Shown here: piece by piece, positions 11,220 through 21,770 of the stretch
How the letters are laid out: each line of letters begins with the position of its first letter
How positions within the stretch are numbered: position 1 is the first letter of the stretch
Assembly (NCBI GenBank): GCA_034387635.1
Contig: JAOANU010000031.1
Span: forward strand, 62,001 to 126,000
Direction: 5' to 3'
DNA from: Rhodosporidiobolus odoratus
Taxonomy: Eukaryota > Basidiomycota > Microbotryomycetes > Sporidiobolales > Sporidiobolaceae
DNA length: 64,000 nt
Translations under genes and position numbers: made by a program
Notes under the pieces: generated by a model
The model's database searches: none
What the model was told of the DNA's origin: nothing
What the model saw: the letters and a program-made list of their open reading frames with translations, nothing else

Positions 11220-12475
11220 GGTGGGCGGAAAGGGTGGCGCTGAAGCAGGGTAAGCTAGCAGAACGAAGAAACAAGAAACAATTCTCCTCATCTCTCTCTC
11301 TCTCTCATCCCTCTCTCTTCTTGCCCATTTCCTCCCTTCTCTCTCTCGCTCTCTCTCTTTTGTGTCCCTCTTGCCGCCCTTCTCCCGTCGCTGCCTAGCC
11401 TGCATCCGCTCATTCTATTCCCCAAGCCACAACACTCTTCCCGTCTCTATCACCAGTGCCGACTAGCGCTTGCTCTCTCGACCAAGTCGCCTTTTTCAGC
11501 TTACCCTCGACACAGGCCTTTGGTCGCTGCCCTCCCGGACACCAATGACGGCTTGAGCGGTGCAGATTCACCTTTCAGGTGAGCAATCCTCCCTTGCCCT
11601 CGTTCTCTTCCGGGCCCTCCTCCTTCACCCCTCGCCCATCTACATGATGAGTTCTACAACCATCAGTTCTGCTACCGAACCGTCCTAGAAACCCGGTCAT
11701 GGCGATGCATAGACACTATACCAAAAATACCACTTTCTGAACCCTTTCCGACGAGGACGAGGAGCGGCCGCACAATAGCCAGCGCGAGACGTGAATGGCA
11801 GTACTGACTCGCCCCTTGCCTCTTAGCATGCAGATTCCCTCCAGCCTTGACACACCCTTCGCCGCTCCCGACACTTGCACAACAGCCCTTGCCCACGTCT
11901 TGTGCTTTTCGCTCGCCATTGCCGGCCTCGCCCCTCCGGTCCTGACTCGCCTCGTCTCCTGCTTCCTACGGCTGCAGCCGCCTGCGCCAAGAGCGCGGTC
12001 CACCGCTGCCAGTCCACAGGCATTGGGCTGTCCTTCCTGCTCCCGCTCGTTCCCCGCTACTTGCCTTTTCTCGCACGGCACTAGACGCCGTTACCGGTTC
12101 GAGTTCGTCAGCTTGACATACCGTGTATGCTGCCCCGCTCTACGTACAAGCTATGGAGGATGCCGACCACTCGACCATCGCCTTTCCTCCATAGCCTTTC
12201 GCACTCGCGCCTCCCTGTTGCGGCTGAATATGCTGACAACATAAAAATGCGGTTCTATAGATACTAAAGTATGGTAATCAGGGTGTAAGAATGAGCTAAT
12301 GACAACAAGAAAGGACAAAGTGCGGTCGCCGTGCGAATGTGCGTGCGGGATGAAACCCTCGCAAGCTGGCGATGCAGTGTGAGGACGGGAATTGGGCGAG
12401 GGCGGAACATGGGAAAGTGATGCGGAACCGAGGGGATCGTGGAACGGAGGGCTGCCGGTTCTCTGCTCAACCTCC
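11220..12475. other. intergenic region
   Basis: About 1.25 kb upstream of RPS24 and downstream of the 12476-13352 gene. It begins with a CT-rich microsatellite (about 11288-11360) that is probably part of the RPS24 promoter. I see no supported gene. An open frame at 11795-12244 has no recognisable domain. Confidence 0.4.
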
Positions 12476-13352
12476 TCACATCCCCGTCCCATTGTTCATC
12501 AACCCCTGCTGCAACCTCATTAACCCAGCGTACTCCTGCGCTCCGTACCCTGCAGCAGCGGCCGATACCGCGCTCATCCCGCTGCTACCACTGATGCTGT
12601 TGCTGGACAAGCCAAAGAGGTAGAACCGCAGTCGACTGGCGAAGCCCGTCAAGGTGGAGGGGGAGAAGAGGCGAGAGAGGGTGAGGTAGGTGAGCATAAT
12701 CAAGAGCAGGAAGAGGGAGTCTGTAGAGAAGTATACATGGGGCGCGCAACACGGTCGAGGCGGGGAAGAGAGGGGGAAAGCGCCAGTTGTAGGTACGATT
12801 CAAAAGGGCGTAGGATAGCCGAGGGCATCGGTATGATCGGGACCGAGGTTTCACGGGCAGAGGCAAGGTCGAGGCAGGAGGTCGGGGGGAGACGGAGGAG
12901 GAAAGCGAGGAAGCGGAAAGATCGGTCAGCGAACACAGCAGACGTCGAACACCTCGTAACGGCGCAAGGGGCGACTGAGCGCGACGAAGAGACAGTGTAG
13001 CGTACGGACAAGCCATGACTCCCACTGCGCGAGTTGAAGCCGGAGAGTCAGCCTCGTCCTCCTCCAAATTCGGCTTCAGGCAACTTTGAAGTTTGGTCCG
13101 AGGCAGAGGGAGAGTACGCACTGGTTCCAAGGTCACGATAGCCATGCTACCGCTGTAGTAGATCTTCCATTGCTCGACCTTGCTCAAAGGCTTGGGAGGA
13201 TACCGGTGAACATGGTGGTGAAAGACGAGGGCGCCGGGAGGTGGTGTGGTGAACTCGCGTTGTGATGAAACGAGGGTGCTGGCTGGCGGTGACTCGCGTA
13301 TTGTAGTTGCAGCTGGCGCAGGGCGTAGAAGCAGCGTCTGAGTAGCCGACAT
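12476..13352 (-). CDS. small membrane protein resembling the serine palmitoyltransferase small subunit
   Basis: Three exons (13352-13122, 13024-12937, 12720-12476) give 187 residues with consistent phases. After a disordered N-terminus comes LSKVEQWKIYYSGSMAIVTL, then LEPWESWLVRTLHCLFVALS, then a second hydrophobic helix SLFLLLIMLTYLTLSRLF. A lysine/tryptophan/tyrosine patch, a membrane helix and an LEPWE motif at the exon 1/2 junction are the hallmark of the ssSPT family, which activates serine palmitoyltransferase in the ER at the first step of sphingolipid synthesis. The protein is longer than animal ssSPTs (about 70 residues) because of both tails. The family call is by motif resemblance; a generic small membrane protein is the alternative. 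Confidence 0.6.
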
Positions 13353-14689
13353 GGTCGCGAAGAGTTGAACGGAAAGAAAGAAGTCCGATTGGAAGAAAAA
13401 ATGGTGAGGCCGAGCGATCTCCGGGTTATACAGCGAACGCCGTATATGGTATTCGCCGTTACCAACCTGCAACTTATGGAACTGTAGTCGCTACTGCTCA
13501 GGACGAGGACGTCCATATTCTTGTCTGCGCATCCCCTCAAGCGAGGTGCACCGGTCGAGAAGGGAACCGCAAAATCGAGTTTTCCCTCTAAGGTAAGAGA
13601 GGCTGCCAGGTCAGTTGAAACGTTCAGGCCTGCGTACACACGGTTGCAGGCCGAGGCGTCGCATGGGACAGTGTTCAGCGCTTCTAGTGCCTCGAGAAAT
13701 ATGCAGGAAGCTTCACTGTACTGGGCGATGTCACGAACTCCTCTTCACTCTGCACAGGCTGAGTCGATAGCGCGTCGCTCGTGTGTAAGTCCTGGGCCCC
13801 GCCCGTAAAGTGGCGTGTAGCGGTCATGAGCTTTGGATCTTCGGTCGCTCCGACTCGCGCCTTGGCCCAGCAACGTCGAGCACCTCGAGCAATGCGCAGG
13901 GAGCAGAAAAACCATACCTCCGGCAGAAAAGGTACGGAGGACGCGGAGTTCGACGAGTGAGGCAGAAGCAAGCTGAATAAAAGGCAGTGGTCGTAACGGT
14001 TGTCTTGGCTAGCCGCGAGAGAGGTATTGGCAGTACCGAGAGGAAGGAGAAACGAGAAGGAGATTGAGCGTACTGTCGAACGAGGAAAGGCCGCATCAAG
14101 CCTGCCCTGACGTCGAGCACAGGTGTGCTCAGTTCTCGACTGGTGTGTCCAAGCAGGCGAGGTACATTCAGTTGGCAAGCCGTTCACCACGGTTCTGACG
14201 GATTCAGGCGTAACTCCTCCCGCCATCAACCGTCTGATGAGGCGCTCCAGCCTGGATGCTCCCAGCCTAAGCCGTGTTTGCGCGCCATCAGGCGTTGGAG
14301 GTGAAAAAGGACCTTGCAGCTTGTAGTTGGGCGAGCTTGGCGGCGAGAAGAGGAGGCAGCAAGGTGGCGAAGTTAGGCTGGCTTTTGAGGGCCATCCTGA
14401 TCGTCTTATGATCGTTCGGTCGGTTATGCCAGCTCAAGGCGGGAATCCCGCAGTTGCGAGGATGACGAGGCGAAAGAGACGAGGGAGCCAGGCGCAGACA
14501 GATGGGGTGGACAGAGACGGCGCTAGGCAGTGTTACTGTGTAGTGGTGGTGTCTCTCGGGCGCTAAAGCGGTGTCGAAGAGTGTGGCAGTGAAGAAGATC
14601 GTGAGACTGCTATGGGAGCGAGAGCAGGTTGATCACCTCGCACTCGCTCTTCTGCCGCCTTTGTAGCACCCGCAACTCTCTCTACCGTC
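13353..14689. other. intergenic region
   Basis: About 1.3 kb between divergently transcribed genes. Several open frames on both strands lack domains or splice logic. I see no RNA gene, repeat or mobile element. Confidence 0.4.
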
Positions 14690-15856
14690 ATGAGCGACCC
14701 GCATGTCACCCTCCCGAACGAGCTCTGGCACCACATCATCGCCCTTGCCGTTCCTCCTCCCTCCTTCGATCAACTTGGTCAACAACGACAACACACCCTC
14801 GTACGCTGCGCCAGAGTCTGCAAAACTTGGTCAAAGGCTCTCGACATGCTCTACGATCAAGTCACCCTCGCCACCTTCGCTCAAGTCAACGCCTTCTGTA
14901 GCACGTTGGCTCAAACCGCCGATCACCCTCTGCGCGCCAGACGCGCTGAGCGTGTACGCGCTGCACGGGTCGGCAAGATGTGGGACACTATGGACAGGGA
15001 TCAGGAGAGCAGAGAGCTGGACTTGGGCAAGTTGTTCAAGCTCTGCCCTCGCCTCGAAAGCCTTTTCCTTTCTAAACTGGACGGACTGCGCTTCATCGAT
15101 CCGAGCTGGAACAGCCAGAGTAAGCTTGGTTCATCTTTGCGGCTGACTGTGTGTGTGTGTGGTCGAACTGACACACTCCTGCCCTCAGCGTTGCGCAGTA
15201 TGCACATCTGCGACTGTTCTATTTCCGCGTTCACCCCGGAAGACCACGCAACCTTCGTCGAACGCTTTCCGCGACTGATCAACCTCACTCTCGTCGACGC
15301 CGATCTACGCGGCGGCATAACCCTGCCCGCCTTATCCCTGTTCCACCCATACTTCTACCGCCCGTCTTCTCCCCTTCGAGGTGTCAACCTGACCCGCAGT
15401 CACTTCTGCAACGTGCTCAGTCCAACTCTCCGATACCTGAGCGTCGACTCTCTCCCCCTCCCTCGCTGGCAAGCCGCCACAGACTTGACCAACGCCTCCC
15501 TCGACTTTTTCAGCTGCCCGGCCGAACTCCTCCGACCAGAGGGGCAGCTTGCGAATCTGCCTCGCACACTCCGCGTGCTCCGCCTCACTTCCGGGCACTT
15601 TTTCGGCTCCGACTTTCTCACCCCCTTTCTCTCTTCTCCTGCCAACCACCTGTCTCAGCTCGAGGAGTTAATCCTTCCGATGCGGGTTTCAACGGGCGCA
15701 GCGTATGGCGCTTTGAGGGAATGGGCAAGCGAGTCGGGGATCAAGATGACTTGGGAGAGGGACGAGGCGGGACAGGGAACCCTGCATGACGAGCCGTTTT
15801 GGCGGGTGGTGGAGCGGCTGGAAGGGCAGGCGGAAAAGCAGGAGAAGGTGGCTTGA
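14690..15856 (+). CDS. F-box protein with leucine-rich-repeat-like body
   Basis: The protein opens with an F-box: VTLPNELWHHIIALAV, then VRCARVCKTWSKALDMLY. It would bind Skp1 in an SCF ubiquitin ligase. Downstream is a series of LRR-like strands: LFKLCPRLESLFLSKLDGL, SMHICDCSISAF, FPRLINLTLVDADL, LPRTLRVLRLTSGHF and LSQLEELILPMRV. One intron at 15120-15188 (69 nt, gtaagc...ccctcag) joins SQ to TLRSMH. Being a multiple of three, it leaves the frame open even when unspliced. The target of the putative ligase is unknown. Such F-box/LRR proteins are a large, fast-evolving family in basidiomycetes. Confidence 0.82.
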   Translation: MSDPHVTLPNELWHHIIALAVPPPSFDQLGQQRQHTLVRCARVCKTWSKALDMLYDQVTLATFAQVNAFCSTLAQTADHPLRARRAERVRAARVGKMWDTMDRDQESRELDLGKLFKLCPRLESLFLSKLDGLRFIDPSWNSQSKLGSSLRLTVCVCGRTDTLLPSALRSMHICDCSISAFTPEDHATFVERFPRLINLTLVDADLRGGITLPALSLFHPYFYRPSSPLRGVNLTRSHFCNVLSPTLRYLSVDSLPLPRWQAATDLTNASLDFFSCPAELLRPEGQLANLPRTLRVLRLTSGHFFGSDFLTPFLSSPANHLSQLEELILPMRVSTGAAYGALREWASESGIKMTWERDEAGQGTLHDEPFWRVVERLEGQAEKQEKVA

Positions 15857-16388
15857 ATTGGACGGGCGGCGGTGAGAACTCCGGCTGTGCTTGGGTAGAT
15901 TCGGGCTGTGCTTGGGTAGAATAGTCCGGCTGTATCTGCGCAAGCTAAGGAAACGTGCGACCGTACAGAGAGTTCTTCGCGGCGCAATGTGATTACATTC
16001 TTGCTGCGGCTTCACCGGGTTAGACGCCGACACAAGCTCCGCGTTCACCTTGCTTGTGAGGGCAGACAAAGGTCCATTGAGGGGCCGCAATAACGTGAAC
16101 ACTTGGCTCGAGAAGAAGAAAGAGCCCAGGCTGACTTGGTTGAAAGCGCTCGCGGTGAACAAGTCTGCACTTGCCTCATACACAGTGGCCACACAGAGAG
16201 AAAGAGCCGTAAGAGAAAACTGAAACCTTAGATCATTCAAGCAAGTACAAGGGGTATCTACAAAGTGAAGGGGAAAAGACCAATTGACTCGGAGAAAGCA
16301 ACTCCGTTGACCCCGACAAGCCTGTCACCATCAACTCGCTTAGAAGGCGACGCCCTCGACCGACCTCCGCCCCCTTCAACTCCCACCG
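15857..16388. other. convergent 3' region with short degenerate repeats
   Basis: No gene. At about 15880-15933 a unit of roughly 21-24 bp (ggctgtgcttgggtaga) occurs two and a half times just after the F-box stop codon. Confidence 0.5.
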
Positions 16389-18881
16389 TCACTCCTCACC
16401 CTCTTCATCGCTCGACAGCGCAATAACCCGCTTTTTGTAGGCCTTCTTCCCCGGCTCCGCTTCCGACTCGACAGCCCGCTCTTTACCCTTCTTCGACGGA
16501 TTCGGCGGGGCAGGCGTCGAGACCTTGCCGGAAGAGGTAGATCCGGCGGCGGATTCCTTCTCCTTCTTCTTCTTCTCCTTCTCCCTCCTTCTCGAGCGGC
16601 GGCGCCTGAGACGACTTCGAAGTCGAGGTCAAGGTCGAGGGTACTTTGACCGCTGGCATGGGTGGGGCCGACGTGACCGGCTGCTGGTAGAGGCGGTAGG
16701 CTGGATGGCGATGTAGGTGCGATTTTTCTTGGCGGGCGGAGCCGAAGTGGCAGAAGCGAGTGGTCCCTTCTTGGACGGCGGGTAGGCATCCGGAGAGGTA
16801 GTAGTGGGAGAGGTGTCGAAGCGGGATTCAGAGCTGAGACAGTTGGAGGAACGGCTAGTGCGGGAGTCGGAGGAGGTGGACAAGCTCTGTCGACGCTGCA
16901 ATGCCAACGGCCGAAGTAAGCCAACTTGATTCACGGAGTAGAACGGCCTCGAGCGTGCCTTGCGTAGAGCCCTACTCATCTCCACCACCTTGGCCAGCGA
17001 GACCGGCTTGTCCTTCGACTTGACGCCGAGAGCCTCGAGGCGATCTTCGAGTGTAGGCGGCTCGAGACCGTTATGTTGGCGAGCGTTGTGAGAGCTCAAG
17101 CTCGAACGCTGAAGGAGAGATTGCAGGTTAGTAAGCAGGGAAGGGCATAGAGTCGAACTTGCCGAGACTTACGATATCGTACTTGACCTTACATTCAGTG
17201 CACTCCCAGATGATGCCGAGCTGAGTCTGCACATGACCACTCTGGTAATGCTGATGCAGCGAGGTTTGCTGTGAACCGAGAATTGTAAGCGGCATGACAG
17301 GGAAGGAAAGGAACAAGCCCACATGGTGGAAGGTGAGATCACAGCCTCTATAAGGACACGGAAAATTCTTCCGGAGCATGACACTCTTGGTGACGGCGAA
17401 GCTTGTCCTCCTACAAGCCAACAAAGGGGTGGGCGCCCGCAAGATCTCACGAGGCGAGGGGAACAGGAAACGCAAACGTAACATACGTTGACGCATTCTT
17501 GACCGCACTCGCCACATCGGAAATCGACACTGGGCTGCTTGGCAGGTTTCGGATACCAACCCAACGTCGGAGGTAGGCAACGCCGCATGAGCGGCTTGGC
17601 GCGGTGGAGCGCATGATGCAGGCTGGCTGCGAAGGCAAAGTCCGGGTCAAAGGGGAAAGATCTACGCAGGGCTCACACGCACCTGCAGAAGTAGTATCGA
17701 TGCGATACGTCCCGATGATTTCCGAGATGCGGCCGCGGGTCCTGGTCGCTTGCCTCTCGCTACTACCCAAGGAACTGCTCGCTGCCGCAGTTCTGCGAAT
17801 GTTGCGATCCTTCTTGATGAGCTCGAGGTCGTACAGCACAAAGTCGAGACCTTCCAAGTCGGCCAGCTGATCGTTGTCGGACCTGAGAGGCGGGATCGAC
17901 TGACAGAGGGCGAAGGGTGCGGTGGCTGCGGTTTCCGTCGTGGCGGAACCTGCGGGCAGAAAATGGTCAGCAGCGACGAGGGAAATGACAACTGACGCAC
18001 CCCTCCTCTGATACAGGAACACTACCTCTGCATCATCTTTGACCTGCCGACTCGGCGGCAGCTCTTCGGATCCCGCTTCGAGCGCATCATCGCACGGCGC
18101 GCCCCATTGAGCGAGATCCACGCCATGGCCACTGGTGGTAATTGAGATATGACAGTCGACGGTGTGGCGGATCGAGGCATAGATCCAGCCTTGGTGCAGG
18201 ACGGGGAAAACCTCGGGGTCCAGTGCCTGCCACTGCTCGATACCTTTCAGCGCCGTGTCAACCTGAACATAGGTCAGAACAACGACATCTGCAGCCTTCT
18301 TCTGCAGCGACTCGACAGCATAGCTGAATCCGATCTTGGCGAGTTGCGCTAGGAGGTTGTTGACCGTCGCCTTCCTTCGGAGCGCGTTCTCACCTGAATT
18401 TCCTAGACATGCGAGTCGTCACGGTGATGATGTAGGAGTCGGAAGTGAGTTGGCGAGTCCCGCTAGCAAGAGCGGCGTTATCTCCGACGTTGTCGCGTCC
18501 GGGCGGAAGGGGAAGGAGGTGGAACGGGAGGTTTGCCGTCAGGGGGTTGGATGGCGAAGTCGTAAGACGTTCATGCTGGTGTACGGAAGCTTGCTGTTCA
18601 GCGTCGGTTGCGACTGCGCTCAGCCTTGCTGATCAGCATGCGGCAGTACGCGAGGTTCAGATCAGGAAAGTGTAAGTTACAGCAACGTACCTTTGCCGAT
18701 CAACCCAAAGAGACCCTGTACAGACTGCGCAGCTTGGTGCATGCCATCTTCTTCCCCACTACTGGCCGCAGAGTCTGCATCGAGCGCGGGCGTGAGACTT
18801 GACGAACCGAATTTAGTCGGGGCAGGCGGGGCATAAAGAGAGATTCAATCAACGTACAGTACCTTTATCCTCAACGTCCAT
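16389..18881 (-). CDS. C2H2 zinc-finger protein of unknown function
   Basis: Multi-exon gene. The N-terminal part (MDVEDKG, then AASSGEEDGMHQAAQSV) is acidic. It is followed by a folded region with SYIITVTTRMSRKFSAQLA, KAADVVVLTYVQVDTALKG and FPVLHQGWIYASIRHTVDC, and by LEGLDFVLYDLELIKKDRN. Cysteine motifs follow: FRCGECGQECVN; a C-x4-C-x13-H-x4-H finger starting CPYRGC; and a C-x2-C-x12-H-x4-H finger starting CTEC. The tail is Lys/Glu-rich and ends IALSSDEEGEE. An intron from the gtcacg donor in SSR to tctcag is needed to reach that tail. The start at 18881 is the first in-frame ATG, but acidic coding-like sequence continues upstream to a stop near 19010, so an upstream exon is possible. It is likely nuclear; I do not recognise the family. 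Confidence 0.6.
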
Positions 18882-19073
18882 CGCGATAGCCTCCTGCTGC
18901 TCACCAGCCTTGCGCACGGAAAGCTTCTGTGCCTCCGACCCGCCCTCGTCCTGATCCGCTTCATGCTCCCCGCCGCTCGCGCCTCCTTCCTCCCCTCCCC
19001 ATCCCCCATCTTATCTCCTTTCTCGCCATTCCCTAGTTATCCCCCTCCTCGCCGCAACCGCGCCCGTTCCTAG
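18882..19073. promoter_or_regulatory. short divergent intergenic region
   Basis: Separates the zinc-finger gene (-) from the unknown gene (+). Part of it may be an extra 5' exon of the zinc-finger gene. No motif identified. Confidence 0.3.
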
Positions 19074-21602
19074 TTGCAGGCGTTTGCGAGCGCATCTTGT
19101 TCAACTCCGTGGGGCGACGTCAGAAAGCCGTCGACGCTCCGACGCTCGTCGCAATGGGCTGTCGTGCGGCAGTCGCACCCTGAATGCTGGCGGGGGCTTG
19201 GGATTGAAGAGAGCGTCGGAGAAAGTGCGCCCGAAGATGTCGAGACTGATGAGGACAAGAGAAAAGAGGCGGATGATGGCAGAAGGCCTCAGCGTCAATT
19301 TAAGGGCTCAAAGTACGTAAGTCCAACCTTCTTCCTCCACTCTCCGCTCAAAGTCGCTGTCTTCCTCGTCACCGCCTCCTTCGCCATCCCGCCTATAGAT
19401 GACAAACGCTCGACTCGCTCAACGACTGTGAGGTGACATACATACCGGTACATGGGGTACCGCCCGGTATCTCTTTCTACCATGTACGCCCGGTTCTTTC
19501 CTCTGTTCCGCCCTCTCAGGTCCCGACACGAGACGATGCTGATCTTTCCGACTTCTTCAGCCCCGCCTCACCTTCCTCTGGCATCTCAACACTCTAGCGC
19601 TTGGATGGCGTGGTGAATGCCGTACGCTCCTGTACGTGCTACCGTCCAGCGGTCTCAAAGTTCGAGGGCTGACCTTCTCAATCTGGTTTCGCTCCGCCCT
19701 ACTCAGCTATATCATCACGGACTCGCCGCACCAGAGCAAAGCGTTCAAGGTTATCGAGGGACGGCCTTCGCCGTTCGATGCGGGCAAGCGGTTGTTTGCC
19801 TCGGTTCGTTTTACCCTTCTCCGGTGCCCTATCCTCAGTCGAACGCCAATTAATCCCTCCTGTCTACAGCCCGCTGGAGCTGCTCGCGACTGTCTCGTCG
19901 GCCCCGACTCTCTCTCTGTCACGGTCGACCCGTCTTTACGCCTCTCGTACTCCGACTGTCTCCTGCCTCCCGATCCAGCGGCCTTCTCCACTCCGTACGG
20001 CCTCTATGGAGGCGGCAACCCCTCCTTCAGCCCAGCAAACCTCCTCTATGGCGCACAAAGCCCTGCTACAGCTCAGCACACGCAACAGCAGCCCAGCCAG
20101 CGCACATCCTTTCTCCCTGCAGCGGCGGCCGCTTCTCCCGTCAATTCAGGTCTCCCTCAGATACCTGCGCCTCCACCCGCAGGTGCCAGTGCAATGGCAG
20201 AAACCGGGTCAAGCACGACACCCTCTCATGCCGCAGCACCCCCTGCAATGCCTGATCCGCCACCGCCTCCTCCGCCGCAAGTCGAGGTCGAAACTCACGA
20301 TACCGCACTCCCTGCCGCAATCACCGCCCCGCCTCCTCCTCCGCAGACCTTGCTGGAGGAACTCGACGCGGGCACTCAGCTCAAGCAGCCGAGCAAGTCG
20401 GCGAAAGGGGAACGGGAGGTTTCGACCGGTTCGTCGTCCGCCTCGCTTGTTCCGAGTACCGGGCGTGCGTCCGCCGCCGCACCCGGCACCTTTCCTCTAT
20501 CGCCGACGAGGTCCGTCGATGGCGTAGGTGCTTTAGTCGATACTGCCGCAACTTCGGCGGCCCAACCAGGCTCTGCGACTCCTCCCCAGAAGAAGCCTCG
20601 ATACAGTCCCTCTCCTTCGCCACCGAACGCTCAAGATGCACCGATTTCGGCGGCTGACGATGTCACCTCCGACTTCCTCGAGAACCGCAGTCGTGCCCCG
20701 ACCCTACTTTCATCCTCCACCAGCAGCAACTGCGCTCGCCGTGCGTCTTCTGTGACGTCCGAGGATAGCCACAACACCCAGCCTCCTCTCCCAGGACTTT
20801 CGAAGCAGGAAGACACGAGCCACGGAACGAAACGTCGCCGGAAGAGCCGCTGGGACATCAAAGACAGGGAGACGCAGGAGCGGGAGGAGCAAGAGGAGCG
20901 GGAGCAAGGCTGCGCGGGAAGAGCTGCTTACGAGATGGGCGTGGGCACGGCCTGGCGCACAGCATTCGACGGAGCAGTCTCTCCTCACCTCTTTCCCGCC
21001 GCCTGACCGCCTCGTCGACCAGATCTTCGAGGGCGACTCCTCCCTTCCGCCAATGTTCTATCACTCGCAGGCGCTGCGCAAGCGCTTGATGAAAGGTTGT
21101 GTCTACCTGACTCGTGTAAATCTCGGGACAGGGAGTGGCTTTTTGGACGAGCGGAAGACTCAGGAGGTGGTGAGAAGGGTCGACACTTGCGCTCGCAACC
21201 CGTCGCCATTGTGCGTTGCGTTTTCTTTCGCTCGGCACTCACAATTTACTGATCTTCAGCATATCCCTCCTGCCTATCTCGCCGCACAGCACGCATGTCA
21301 TTGTTGCGCCCGCATACTATGCGTCCCGCGATGCCTACGACCTGTTCTTCGTCTTCCGCGACGTGCAAGACTTCGACGACTGGTATGGCGACGACAGGAA
21401 GGAGCACGAGGTGCAGCAGTTCTACCGATCTATTGGAAGGTTTATGCAGAGGGGCAGGAGACTGGGCAGTTCCGATCTGAGCATAGGCCGTCGGGGTCTA
21501 CGAAGAGGCCGAGGAAAAGGTAAGGGGAAGGTCGAGTCCGAAGACCGTTGGTCATATCACCTTCCGCTCCGTTCGCTTTTTTTGCTTCCTTTCGCCTTGT
21601 AA
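19074..21602 (+). CDS. unknown protein with long disordered middle (gene model incomplete)
   Basis: Several blocks read as coding on this strand. A first acidic exon contains GESAPEDVETDEDKRKEADD and ends at a strong gtaagt donor (19317). A block from 19561 reads PRLTFLWHLNTLALGWRGEC and then LTFSIWFRSALLSYIITDSP. A long Pro/Ala/Ser/Gln-rich stretch (19900-20850) ends in a basic KRRRKSRWDIKDRE segment. A C-terminal folded region has PPMFYHSQALRKRLMKG and then HVIVAPAYYASRDAYDLFFV and DWYGDDRKEHEVQQFYRSIG. The junctions near 19317-19561 and 20930-21010 are unresolved, and the start at 19074 is tentative. I recognise no family. The basic/disordered composition suggests a nuclear role, which is weak inference. 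Confidence 0.45.
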
Positions 21603-21770
21603 TATATTGCGCGGTTCGACATCGAGTTGTCGCTCGTGGGTAGCTTTCGGAACACGAAATGCTTATCTGGATCATCGGTTTCATTGTGGCAAAGAATCTG
21701 TACATCAGAGGACAAGCAGGACAAGGTTGGGAATCGGAGACACGATGACAACAGGAAAGAACGGATGAGC

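Noticed and set aside
12085..12110. Possible tRNA B box (ggttcgagttc)
   Set aside because: No matching A box or cloverleaf could be built upstream or downstream.
11795..12244. 149-codon open frame
   Set aside because: The cysteine/leucine-rich composition looks random, with no family resemblance and no supporting introns.
13684..14229. 181-codon minus-strand open frame
   Set aside because: No domain; several equally long frames overlap on both strands in this GC-rich stretch.
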